Origin: JAPLMW01 sp964619675
GTDB taxonomy: Bacteria > Planctomycetota > Phycisphaerae > Sedimentisphaerales > UBA12454
Assembly: GCA_964619675.1 (NCBI GenBank)
Contig: CAZUEO010000001.1
Span: 62,001 to 126,000, forward strand
Length of the DNA: 64,000 nt
Reading direction: 5' to 3'
This document shows, piece after piece, positions 51,685-59,817 of this stretch (the first letter of the stretch is position 1; each line of letters starts with the position of its first letter). Both the position numbers and the translations under genes were made by a program. Under the pieces are notes generated by a model. The model was not told the DNA's origin, ran no database searches, and saw nothing but the letters and a program-made list of their open reading frames with translations.

Positions 51685-52263
51685 ATGTGGAATATTTTTG
51701 AATATCCGTTTGTCGGTTTTGGAATTGCAATCATCTCAATGATAGGCCTGTGGATTTTCGGAGCGTTTCGGCCGGAGAAAAAACGTAAATGGCATTTTGC
51801 CGTACCCTTTGTAATCATAGGCCTGGCGTTTGCTGTCGCATACCTCGTCCAAACAGATAAAGAAAAGATTCAGGCTGCGATAAATAAAGGCATTAAGGCC
51901 TTCCGGGCACAAGACATACAGCCTATAAAAGAAATAATAGCCGACGATTACCGTGATACGGCACACAGCTCAAAAGAATTCATAATCGCGTATTGCCAGG
52001 CGTTATTTGAGACCGCAACTGTTGATAGAATAACACTTTACAGCAGACAGACAAAAATAGAAAACGATAAGGCAACCTTTACCGCGGAGGCACTTGTAAA
52101 ATTTTCAGAAAGCAGCCAAATCGCCCAGATGGGCAAGCCGCTGCTGCTCGTAAAAGCAAGATTTAACTTCAAAAAAACGCCGGATAAAAGATGGCTGATT
52201 AACGGCTCCGAAATCCTCGAGCTTGACAGGCAGTCCGTAAGCTGGAACCAACTGCATAATTAG
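51685..52263 (+). CDS. Membrane-anchored NTF2-like protein
   Basis: 192 residues, start 6 bases after the DUF711 stop. Two membrane helices (about 8-28 and 38-57) are followed by an outer domain of about 130 residues that looks like the NTF2/SnoaL fold: KEKIQAAINKGIKAFRAQDIQPIKEII, then FTAEALVKFSE and the closing strand RWLINGSEILELDR. No catalytic residues are evident. Likely co-transcribed with DUF711. Confidence 0.7.
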   Translation: MWNIFEYPFVGFGIAIISMIGLWIFGAFRPEKKRKWHFAVPFVIIGLAFAVAYLVQTDKEKIQAAINKGIKAFRAQDIQPIKEIIADDYRDTAHSSKEFIIAYCQALFETATVDRITLYSRQTKIENDKATFTAEALVKFSESSQIAQMGKPLLLVKARFNFKKTPDKRWLINGSEILELDRQSVSWNQLHN

Positions 52264-52311
52264 AAAAGAATACAGAACTCAGAACACAGTAGACAGAAGA
52301 AGTAAAAAGTG

Positions 52312-52350
52312 ATCCCCACAGTTTTGCAAGGCAAAACTAAGCGTGGGGAT
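52312..52350. repeat. Strong compound hairpin
   Basis: ATCCCCAC (52312-52319) pairs with GTGGGGAT (52343-52350); the adjacent AGTTTTGC (52320-52327) pairs with GCAAAACT (52331-52338), leaving AAG as loop and AAGC as a one-sided bulge. Sixteen base pairs in total. Confidence 0.88.
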
Positions 52351-52420
52351 ATAAACAATGATAAGGTCATTTTAAAATCCCGCCAACCCCCCAAAAAAGG
52401 GGTAGTTTTAGGGTTAAACA

Positions 52421-52476
52421 CCCCAGTTAGATAGCTAAAGCGTCGCCAAGCAGCTAACTAACACATCTAACGGGGC
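52421..52476. repeat. CCC-stem-GGG hairpin, copy b
   Basis: CCCC-AG-TTAGAT at 52421-52432 and ATCTAA-CG-GGGC at 52465-52476. Inner sequence AGCTAA..AGCTAACTAA. It is followed by AAGTCT, as is the copy ending at 56616. Confidence 0.75.
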
Positions 52477-52589
52477 AAGTCTCCCGGGGCCGGGGGGTAC
52501 TAAAGCAGGGTCAGTTCAAAAATTGAAGATTTAAGATTGAAAATTGAAAATTTGAGGAGGCCGCCGAAGGCGGATAAAAGGAAATTACA

Positions 52590-52734
52590 GTTGCTGCCAA
52601 GGGCTGCGATGACCCCGATGAGATAAGTCTCGCCTGCGGGCGGACATCTCACAGGGCAAGGGAACAGGCAGTATTACGCAGGCGAAAAACGCCGCAGTAA
52701 AATAAAAGATTGCCGAACCGAAGGCAGTAACTGC
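52590..52734. repeat. MITE-like TIR element, copy B, with nested hairpin
   Basis: CAGTTGCTGCC at the left and GGCAGTAACTG at the right (one mismatch). After GCGATGA it carries a CCCCGATGAGAT..ATCTCACAGGGC hairpin (52613-52658) that is absent from copy A at 47136-47233; the sequence on either side of the insert is collinear with copy A. Confidence 0.82.
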
Positions 52735-53090
52735 AACCAAAATAAAAAGTTGAAATTAAAAATTGTGACAAAAAACCATACTTGATAATTATCAAGCAAA
52801 GGGGGGAGAGGCCGCCAAAGGCGGAGAGAATTGAAAATCGAGAATCTAAATTTGAAAGTTAAACTTTCAGAAAAAACGCCGCCTAAAGGGCGGCCAAACC
52901 CTGCCATTGTGATGACAGGGCTAACCCCCCGGCACGGGTCCGGGGGCTAACCATAAAAATATTTCGGTTGAGTTTGAAAAGAAAAGAGGATAGAATTTTT
53001 AATCGCTGATTATGCGGATTTTGCAGGTTTATATATGCAAAAAATTGATTGAGTTTGATAAAAGCGGTTGGCAATGAGGAATTAAGAATA

Positions 53091-54293
53091 ATGAATAGGG
53101 GTGATTATATCCTGACCCAAGAGGGGCAAAAAAATCTTCTACTTCATAGGAGATTGAAACGTCTATATTGTCAAATAAAGCAGGAACCTAAAGCTAAAAA
53201 AGGTATAGACGAAGAAGAAGAAAAACTTTTTCAGCAGCAAATAATACAAACTTTACAAGATTTCAAAAAAAGAGCTTATCGCTCACCTGTAATTTTAGAA
53301 GTAACTTTTTGTTGCAATCAACACAACCCGCCTGCTATTCATACTCTTGCCAAAAATTATTTGGATTTATTAAGTTCTCCCGTTTCAGGTTCTAATATCA
53401 AAAGAAAAAGATTATTGTATAAAGATGACGGGCTAATAAAAATTTTAATAGTCAATTATAATTTAGATTCTGAATCAGAAATCTTTATAAAAGCAGACCG
53501 TTTAAAAAATTTCTTTGAAGATGTAAAGCTGGCAGAAAGAATAATTCATAATGATTTTGAAGGAGACAGATATTCTTATAATTCTTTTGACGTAAACGAA
53601 ATTGAACAAGAAAATAATAAATCTTTTCCTGATCCGTTTGAAAAATTAGAAAATTTACGAGAAGATAAAGAATCCTATATTAAATTAATTGGCTTTAAAG
53701 CTTACAATGTAATGGAAGATTTTGCCCTACAAAATATTCAAAAAGATTATTTACGAATCGGTAATTTAAGAATTTTTGGGCTAATAGCTCTCCTCACCCC
53801 ATCTTTAAAAGAGCGGCCACAATTTAATATATCACAAACAATAGAAGAAATTATGAAAGAGCATCGAAATTTTATAATTTCACCACCATTTACTTTAGAT
53901 TTAAAACATGCCCCCATTAAAGATGGACAAACAAAAATTTTTAAAAGTAATGTTGGAACTACCCTAAAAAAATTTAAATTACAATTTCATTTTTTATTCC
54001 CCTTCAGAGTGCCCTTAGGAGTAATAGTTTTATATGTCCCACCAAAAATCCAAAACATAGATTTAGATAATTTAGCAAGATATATTATTCCTTTTGTCAA
54101 TGATATTTTACAACCCAAAATGGGTTTTGTTAAAAGCGAAAATTCAATTACCAGATATCAGTTTGTTGAATTGCCAAGATATGCCAGTGATTCAGACACT
54201 GGGTATGTAAGATTAATCTTTGACGATCCTTTTTCAAATAATATTTGGGATAAGATTGATAATGTAATCGACAAATGGAGTGATGTAGTATGA
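53091..54293 (+). CDS. AT-rich protein with two RusA-like halves (first gene of candidate novel system)
   Basis: 400 residues from ATG 53091 (GAGGA upstream; a TTG at 53049 would add 14 residues). I do not recognise the whole protein. Two parts recall RusA-type Holliday-junction resolvases. In the N-terminal half, SPVILEVTFCC, PPAIHTLAKNYLDLL (about 80-94) and LLYKDDGLIKILIVNY follow the order strand, D-x-D-N-L-x-K helix, DD strand, but the first acidic pair is missing. In the C-terminal half, VPLGVIVLYVPP and NIDLDNLARYIIPFVNDIL (about 321-339) keep the DLDN motif. Lys/Asn/Ile-rich codon use differs from the core genes. It overlaps the next gene by 4 bases. Confidence 0.6.
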   Translation: MNRGDYILTQEGQKNLLLHRRLKRLYCQIKQEPKAKKGIDEEEEKLFQQQIIQTLQDFKKRAYRSPVILEVTFCCNQHNPPAIHTLAKNYLDLLSSPVSGSNIKRKRLLYKDDGLIKILIVNYNLDSESEIFIKADRLKNFFEDVKLAERIIHNDFEGDRYSYNSFDVNEIEQENNKSFPDPFEKLENLREDKESYIKLIGFKAYNVMEDFALQNIQKDYLRIGNLRIFGLIALLTPSLKERPQFNISQTIEEIMKEHRNFIISPPFTLDLKHAPIKDGQTKIFKSNVGTTLKKFKLQFHFLFPFRVPLGVIVLYVPPKIQNIDLDNLARYIIPFVNDILQPKMGFVKSENSITRYQFVELPRYASDSDTGYVRLIFDDPFSNNIWDKIDNVIDKWSDVV

Positions 54294-56125
54294 ATGAATT
54301 AAATCTACTTAGTGTAAACATAAAAAATTATATAACTGGTTTAGAAAATGCATCGTCCTGCTATGAAAAACTCTCATCAGCTCTTAATAAGAAAAACTAC
54401 AAGTCGAAACTTGATTTTGGGATGGAGCATGGTTGTCAAGAGCTTTTTAGTACGCTCTATTCATTTGAAACATTAACAAATAATGTGTTATTCTTAGCGG
54501 GTGCTTCAGACGTATATTTAATTGGTCTTACATCAGAAAAACTGCAATCTGAAATTGCTGTGATGGTTTCTAAAAAAATCTCCAGTCTTGTAACTGGTTT
54601 AATCTGGTGGGGAATGGGCAAGGGGGATGATTTTGAAATAATACGTAGTTGGCTTGATGTTTTGAATGAAATTTCTGACCTACCAAATTCTGCACCTTGC
54701 AACCTTGGCAGAGTCAAAAGCTTACGCTCGACCTCGAAAAAAGAAATCGAACTTGTATGGTTATGGGAAATTATTTTTAAATCTCGCCTCTTAGACTCAA
54801 CGCCTGATGCAATTATATATAAACAAGAAGCATTAGATGTTTTTCGAGATTTTGCAACTGACTATCCTGAAATAACCAATGTATATGGTTTTAGTAAATT
54901 ACTTAAAGCCATAGAATCATCCACAAGACAATCTAAAAAGACTCAGAAAAACGACCCCATAAGAAGGTACATTTCTATTGCCGCAAAAGTAGTTGCTGGA
55001 AGAGCGGAAACTGTAATCTGTCGAACAAGAATTGACCCTCGCAAAAAGGCAGAAGCTTGGCTAACGGCCAATCATGAAAACTCAAAGAAATTACAAAAAT
55101 TTCGGTCATTGACCAAGGCGGAGGTGTTGCAACATAATTTAAACGAATGGCATGAAAACGAAGAAGATTGTGCATCAATACTTCAAATACTATTTAAAAA
55201 TCTATTTTATGAACCGGAAAGTATCAGCAATAAGCAGGAACTAATTAGTGCAATAAAAAAGATTTATCAATCGCAGAACAATACAAATGGAGAACCGCCT
55301 TGGTATCCAGATTTCAGAGAAAATGACTATTTTCCTAATCCCGATATAGAGAAATGCGCCCATTTTCTTTTTGTATTGGGCAGTCTTGAACAAGGTAATC
55401 TTTCGGGGCGGTGGGAAAAAGAGTCATTGCAATACTTGCTAAAAAACCAAACGCAAGAAGGCTATTGGAGTTCGAGCACCTTTAAATTTCGACCTGATAA
55501 TTATGCTACTATTGTAGCAATGCACGCACTTGGGTTGTGGAAACCCGAAGGATGGGAAAAGGCTGTAACAAAAGCGGCTGATTGGCTTTGGGGTCAACAA
55601 AATCCAGATGGTTCTTGGAAATTATATGGTAATACAGCAAAATTTAATATTGTGCTTAGTGCTATCGATTTAGCAGAAGGGAAATTCAGACATTCATTAA
55701 TGTTATCAGAGAATCCCATTGAGTTTATTGATATAGAGAAAAGCTACGCACCTGAAAATCCACCACATGTCATGGATAATATTGCAATCAATAATATTTT
55801 TAAATGTTCTGCAGTTCCTGATGAGTCGTCTATCAAGGAAAATTTTATATTCAGACCAGGGCAGATTTTATTTGCTGGAAAAGATTTAGGCATTAAGACT
55901 GGAATGGTTCAAGATATATTAAAAATCCTCATGGATAACTTTGGCTTTGTTGTACCATTTAAGAAATTAGTGGTACAAAGTACAGATTTTGAGGCAGACG
56001 TTGCATTGAGAGGTGCAATTAGTTATCTCCGAACTAAGTTGAAGATGCTTCCTATTAAAATAGAAAACCGAAGACAGAGCGGTTACATAATGCGCTTACT
56101 AAACGATTCCGCTGAAAATTTATAG
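54290..56125 (+). CDS. Alpha-toroid plus winged-helix protein (second gene of candidate novel system)
   Basis: 611 residues, ATGA-coupled to the RusA-like gene. The N-terminal 340 residues are helical and unrecognised. Residues about 355-460 resemble prenyltransferase/squalene-cyclase repeats: LQYLLKNQTQEGYWSSS and AADWLWGQQNPDGSWKLYG (QxxDGSW type), with ATIVAMHALGLW between. The C-terminal 90 residues look like an OmpR-type winged helix: ILFAGKDLGI, GMVQDILKILMDNFG, VALRGAISYLRTKLKML and ENRRQSGYIMRL. A catalytic DxDD motif is not seen, so the toroid is probably a binding scaffold. The combination suggests a DNA-linked sensor. Confidence 0.6.
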   Translation: MNELNLLSVNIKNYITGLENASSCYEKLSSALNKKNYKSKLDFGMEHGCQELFSTLYSFETLTNNVLFLAGASDVYLIGLTSEKLQSEIAVMVSKKISSLVTGLIWWGMGKGDDFEIIRSWLDVLNEISDLPNSAPCNLGRVKSLRSTSKKEIELVWLWEIIFKSRLLDSTPDAIIYKQEALDVFRDFATDYPEITNVYGFSKLLKAIESSTRQSKKTQKNDPIRRYISIAAKVVAGRAETVICRTRIDPRKKAEAWLTANHENSKKLQKFRSLTKAEVLQHNLNEWHENEEDCASILQILFKNLFYEPESISNKQELISAIKKIYQSQNNTNGEPPWYPDFRENDYFPNPDIEKCAHFLFVLGSLEQGNLSGRWEKESLQYLLKNQTQEGYWSSSTFKFRPDNYATIVAMHALGLWKPEGWEKAVTKAADWLWGQQNPDGSWKLYGNTAKFNIVLSAIDLAEGKFRHSLMLSENPIEFIDIEKSYAPENPPHVMDNIAINNIFKCSAVPDESSIKENFIFRPGQILFAGKDLGIKTGMVQDILKILMDNFGFVVPFKKLVVQSTDFEADVALRGAISYLRTKLKMLPIKIENRRQSGYIMRLLNDSAENL

Positions 56126-56260
56126 GTTTTACAGTTTTGCACACTTCTATACACGACATTAACAATAAAAATACACTATAATTACATACAGTCTTCTCCA
56201 CCTGTCCTATATTGGCCTTCAGATAGTTAAAAAACTTATTAACTTTTTGGAGGCAATAAA

Positions 56261-56503
56261 ATGCATAAAGAACCAGTGGCAAACCGGCAAAATCTTGAAG
56301 AAATAGGAGAGTTACTATTTGAACTCTTGACAGCAGATATATCAGAAGTTCAAAGACAAATGGGATGGATAATTTTTGAACGTAAACTAAGACAGTACTA
56401 TTCTAAACGAAGAAATCGCCGATCCGCCATTGAAAATCAGGGCCTCCAGTTAGATAGCCTTAGAAGCGACCCAGAGAAGAAAACTTCAAAGGCTACCCCG
56501 TAA
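56261..56503 (+). CDS. Small charged protein downstream of the two-gene system
   Basis: 80 residues with an excellent GGAGG site 8-9 bases before the ATG. Helical N-terminal half (NLEEIGELLFELLTADISEVQ) and a basic centre (ERKLRQYYSKRRNRR). The last residues run into the hairpin that starts at 56496. Not recognised. It lies 135 bases after the winged-helix gene and may be a third component. Confidence 0.55.
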   Translation: MHKEPVANRQNLEEIGELLFELLTADISEVQRQMGWIIFERKLRQYYSKRRNRRSAIENQGLQLDSLRSDPEKKTSKATP

Positions 56504-56616
56504 GGTTTCTTGAAGAATATCCAAAGGAAGTGTCTTAACGAACCTTACAGGGCAGGCCCCGGTAAGGTATTTTTGAAGAATCTTCGAAGAAGCAGCTTAA
56601 CGAAACCTTACAGGGC
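56496..56616. repeat. Two tandem CCC-stem-GGG hairpins, copies d and e
   Basis: Copy d: CCCC-G-TAAGGTT (56496-56507) with AACCTTA-CA-GGGC (56541-56553). Copy e: CCCC-GG-TAAGGT (56557-56568) with ACCTTA-CA-GGGC (56605-56616). Both contain TTGAAGAAT and TTAACGAA inside. The stem differs from the TGAGAT/ATCTCA copies, but the CCCC and CA-GGGC closing bases are the same. Confidence 0.8.
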
Positions 56617-56675
56617 AAGTCTAACTGGGTGGAATTGCTGTTACATTTCATCGCATAATCCAGTAAAATACTTTT

Positions 56676-56945
56676 ATGGATAAATTTTACTATGTGTATG
56701 TTTTGCTGTCGAAAAAAGACGGAAACTTTTATATCGGTTATACCGACGATTTAAAGAAAAGACTGAGTGAACATAATAAAGGCAGAGTGCCATCCACCAG
56801 AAACAGAACTCCTTTAATACTTATTTATTACGAAGCATGCCTGAATCAAAATGATGCCATAAGAAGAGAGAAAAAACTGAAGACAACGTGGGGCAAAAGA
56901 TTTATTAAAAGCCGATTAGAAGAATACTTAACCCCGATGAGATAG
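56676..56945 (+). CDS. GIY-YIG domain endonuclease (UvrC-N-like, COG2827 type)
   Basis: 89 residues: YYVYVLLSKKDGNFYIGYTDDLKKRLSEHN carries the GIY-YIG core with its arginine, and EACLNQNDAIRREKKLK holds the catalytic Glu helix. Small solo GIY-YIG proteins of this type are frequent in repeat-rich bacterial genomes. Its last codons (LTPMR-stop) are formed by the CCCCGATGAGATAG repeat. Confidence 0.93.
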   Translation: MDKFYYVYVLLSKKDGNFYIGYTDDLKKRLSEHNKGRVPSTRNRTPLILIYYEACLNQNDAIRREKKLKTTWGKRFIKSRLEEYLTPMR

Positions 56946-57045
56946 TCTAAGAGACATCTCACAGGGCAGGCGGGGCAAGGGCGATAATTGTAAAGCTGCA
57001 TAAGGATTTTGAAAATGCCAGATAGAGATGCCCCGATGAGATAGT
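56932..57045. repeat. CCC-stem-GGG hairpin copy f plus a half copy
   Basis: Full copy at 56932-56968: CCCC-GA-TGAGAT, GTCT-AA-GAGAC as loop stem, ATCTCA-CA-GGGC. A left half only (CCCCGATGAGATAGTC) recurs at 57031-57046 with no right half before the next element. Confidence 0.8.
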
Positions 57046-57075
57046 CGGCGCCAAGGGCGAGAAAATAGAAAATTA

Positions 57076-57208
57076 AGTTGCTGCCAAGGGCTGCGATGAC
57101 CCCGATGAGATAGCTACGGCATCTCACAGGGCAAGGGAACAGGCAGTATTACGCAGGCGCAAAACGCCGCAGTAAAATAAAAGATTGCCGAACCGAAGGC
57201 AGCAACTG
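57076..57208. repeat. MITE-like TIR element, copy C, with nested hairpin
   Basis: AGTTGCTGCC at 57077-57086 and GGCAGCAACTG at 57198-57208. The interior matches copy B almost base for base (GGGAACAGGCAGTATTACGC, AAAACGCCGCAGTAAAATAA), and a shorter version of the hairpin (57100-57132) sits at the same internal position. Confidence 0.85.
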
Positions 57209-57277
57209 ATTCCAAAATAGAACGTAAAAAATAATCGGCGCCTCTGTTTGATTGTTCCAATTTAAGGCGGGTCGGGT

Positions 57278-57283
57278 TATAAT
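57278..57283 (+). promoter_or_regulatory. Candidate -10 box of the metallophosphoesterase gene
   Basis: TATAAT, 33 bases before the ATG at 57317, with no good -35 (best TTCCAA at 17 bases). A short leader would include AGGAAAG before the ATG. Confidence 0.35.
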
Positions 57284-57316
57284 GTCCTGCCAAGAACTGA
57301 GTTTTCAGGAAAGTTT

Positions 57317-58387
57317 ATGAAAAGATTATTTTCGATTTTTTTCAGCGTTATCCTGCTACTGTCCTTCGCTCTCAACTTTTACGTTCTCTGGCGGCTGAGC
57401 GGTTTGTTTAAAATCAAAAGGGGCATTGCCTTCTGGACAGCAGTCATCATCTGCTCTGTATCCTTAGTCGGCTCTTCAATGCTTCACAGGCATTTCGATA
57501 ATGCCATAACCAAAATAATTTATGTAATTGCCACACACTGGCTGGGGATTATGTGGCTGCTGTTTTCAACGCTAATCGTTTATGAAATCGTAAGATTATT
57601 TATTAAAATCGAGCCTTTCACGGCGGGTGTCGCCATTCTGGTAATCGTCGGGCTGGCAACTATAATCGCAATAATTAACGCGCAATTGGTTCGTGTTAAA
57701 GAACTTGTAATACCGGGCAATGTAAATATAAATATCGTTCAGCTTTCCGATATTCATTTTGGCTCGACAAGCGAGAAGTTTCTTCAAAGAATAATTGAAA
57801 AGACAAATTCACTTGAGCCAAATATTGTAGTTATTACGGGAGACTTAGTTGATGGTTATAATGAAAAAACGGAAAAGGCATTGCAGAGGCTAAAAGGCCT
57901 TAAAGCTGAAACTTTTTTCGTTACCGGCAATCATGAGATGTACGCAGGGCCTGAAAAGGTAATTGAGGCGCTCGGCAGGGCAAATGTTAAAGTGCTTCGC
58001 AATCAGCTTGCCGATTTTGCCGGGATTCAAATCATAGGAATCGATGAAAGCACAGTCCTGAGTGATGTGGGCTGGATAGTTGAGCGATTAAGCAGGGATA
58101 AATCCAAATTCTGTGTTCTTTTGTCTCATCGGCCGATAGGTCCGAAAGCGCTTGCCGATATGGAAATCGAGCTCGCACTCGCAGGCCATCTTCACGGCGG
58201 GCAGATATTTCCATTTAATTATGTTCTAAGGCTGGGCTATAAATATATGAAGGGGCTTTATAAGGCCGATGGGAGCCGGCTTTATGTAACGACGGGAACG
58301 GGCACGTGGGGGCCGAGAATGAGACTCGGGTCGAGAAGTGAAATAGTACTAATAAGAATTCAGAACACAGAACTCAGGAAACAGTAG
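57317..58387 (+). CDS. Membrane-anchored metallophosphoesterase (YkuE/LpxG-like)
   Basis: 356 residues. Four or so membrane helices occupy about 1-125. The calcineurin-like domain (about 138-350) has all metal motifs: LSDIHFG, GDLVDG, GNHE, LLSHRP and AGHLHGGQ. The tail VTTGTGTWGPRMRLGSRSEI is typical of this family, whose members act on lipid or nucleotide phosphates outside the inner membrane. The last eight codons (QNTELRKQ) and stop are encoded by a CAGAACACAGAACTCAGG-type repeat. Confidence 0.9.
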   Translation: MKRLFSIFFSVILLLSFALNFYVLWRLSGLFKIKRGIAFWTAVIICSVSLVGSSMLHRHFDNAITKIIYVIATHWLGIMWLLFSTLIVYEIVRLFIKIEPFTAGVAILVIVGLATIIAIINAQLVRVKELVIPGNVNINIVQLSDIHFGSTSEKFLQRIIEKTNSLEPNIVVITGDLVDGYNEKTEKALQRLKGLKAETFFVTGNHEMYAGPEKVIEALGRANVKVLRNQLADFAGIQIIGIDESTVLSDVGWIVERLSRDKSKFCVLLSHRPIGPKALADMEIELALAGHLHGGQIFPFNYVLRLGYKYMKGLYKADGSRLYVTTGTGTWGPRMRLGSRSEIVLIRIQNTELRKQ

Positions 58388-58407
58388 AGAATTTGAAATG
58401 GCGGAGT

Positions 58408-59817
58408 TTAAGCGATAGTTTCTTCGAGCTTAGCGAGTATTTCACGGCTTGAGGCGACTTTGTTGCCGTTGGGGCTGAGCCAGTTGGCGTTCGAGTTGCT
58501 CTTCAGCATACCATCAATTTTGCGGCAGGCGAGAATTACCGTTGCGTGATTTTTATTGCCCATCAGCCTGCCAATCTCAGGATACGACATCTGCGTGTAC
58601 TTTCTGGCGAGGTACATACTGAACGAACGGGCAAGACTTACGGTCCTGTCCTTTTTGGAAGAGTGGACATCGGCGGGAGTTATGCCGAAAAACGTCGTAA
58701 CTGCCGATTCGATATCTGAAATGTGAACTATCGGGTCGGTTCTGGAGATATGCTCTGCGAGGACCTGCCGGGCCATCGCAAGGGAGGTTTTTTCATTGCA
58801 CAGCGATGCGTAGGCGACGAGCTTTAAAATCGCGCCTTCAAGTTCGCGGACGTTTGAACGGATATTCTCGGCGATGTAGGCTATGATTTTTTCATCGAAC
58901 TGCTGATTGATTGACTGTGCCCATCGGCAGCAAATCCTGCAGCGGGTCTTGAAGTCCGGCGGCTCTATCTTGACGACCATGCCGGAGACAAACCGGTTTG
59001 TGAGGCTTTCGCAAAGCTGGCCTATCATCTTCGGATGCGCATCGGAAGCGAGGACTACTTTTTTGCCTGCAAGATTTATCGTATTAAAAGTATGCAGGAA
59101 TTCCTCCTGCGTCGAAGGCTTGCTGGCCAGGAAGTGTATATCGTCAATAGCCAACAAATCCGTTTGCCGGTATCGCCTCCGAAAAGCCTCCAGCTTTTTG
59201 GTCTTCAAGGCCAGCACAAACTGATTGGTAAAATCCTCCGCTGAGACGTAAAGCCAACGAGCTTCGGGCCTGACATCGCACATCATTCGGCAAATCCCTT
59301 GCAGCAGATGCGTTTTGCCAAGGCCATAACCTCCGTGTATAAAGAGCGGGTTAAACGGACTTACCTCATCAGATATCATACTCATCGCGGCATTGTAGGC
59401 CAGCTGGTTCGGCGGGCCTACGACAAACGTATCAAGCGTCATTTTTACCGGCCGCTGCTGCTGGTCGGCAGTGAACCTGCTGCGAACAGTCTTGTTCTGG
59501 GCCTTTTGAACGAGCTGAGCCTGGTTGTCAAGCAGGTTCGGCCGCTGATTGCCGCTGAGCTCGGGTTCAATATTAAATGTTATTTTCTTCGCAGAGCCGG
59601 TAACCGCTGTAACTGCCGCCGTTATATCCACAAGAAAATGATTCTCTATCCAGTTTCCAACGAACGGGTTCGGTACGCCTACCTTCAGATAATCATCGGA
59701 AAGAGTAAACCTCGTGGAATTCTTAAACCAGATGCGGAATTTCTGCTGACCGATTTTGTCGGTAAGCTTCTGGTTGATTGCGCTGATTTCATCCGTGATT
59801 ATCGTTTGCGCTGTCAT
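58408..59817 (-). CDS. dnaA: Chromosomal replication initiator DnaA
   Basis: 469 residues with all four domains: domain I (1-85, KIGQQKFRIWFKN), a linker, the AAA+ domain with LFIHGGYGLGKTHLLQ (Walker A) and DLLAIDDIHFL (Walker B), and the domain IV helix-turn-helix (about 375-445). The domain IV signature reads MGNKNHATVILA where most bacteria have FGGRDHSTVLxA, so the DnaA-box contact Asp-His is Asn-His here. DnaA-box-like sites lie upstream. The gene follows rsmB on the same strand after 319 bases. Confidence 0.95.
   Translation of the reverse strand: MTAQTIITDEISAINQKLTDKIGQQKFRIWFKNSTRFTLSDDYLKVGVPNPFVGNWIENHFLVDITAAVTAVTGSAKKITFNIEPELSGNQRPNLLDNQAQLVQKAQNKTVRSRFTADQQQRPVKMTLDTFVVGPPNQLAYNAAMSMISDEVSPFNPLFIHGGYGLGKTHLLQGICRMMCDVRPEARWLYVSAEDFTNQFVLALKTKKLEAFRRRYRQTDLLAIDDIHFLASKPSTQEEFLHTFNTINLAGKKVVLASDAHPKMIGQLCESLTNRFVSGMVVKIEPPDFKTRCRICCRWAQSINQQFDEKIIAYIAENIRSNVRELEGAILKLVAYASLCNEKTSLAMARQVLAEHISRTDPIVHISDIESAVTTFFGITPADVHSSKKDRTVSLARSFSMYLARKYTQMSYPEIGRLMGNKNHATVILACRKIDGMLKSNSNANWLSPNGNKVASSREILAKLEETIA

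Larger units (their letters stand above)
52264..53090. repeat. 827-bp intergenic repeat cluster
   Basis: Contains CAGAACTCAGAACACAG (52273-52289), a long hairpin (52312-52350), CCCC-AG-TTAGAT..ATCTAA-CG-GGGC (52421-52476), ATTGAAGATT-type sequence with CCGCCGAAGGCGG (52525-52577), TIR element copy B with nested hairpin (52590-52734), GCCGCCAAAGGCGG (52811-52824), and three consecutive hairpins at 52879-52950. No ORF before the RusA-like gene. Confidence 0.75.
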
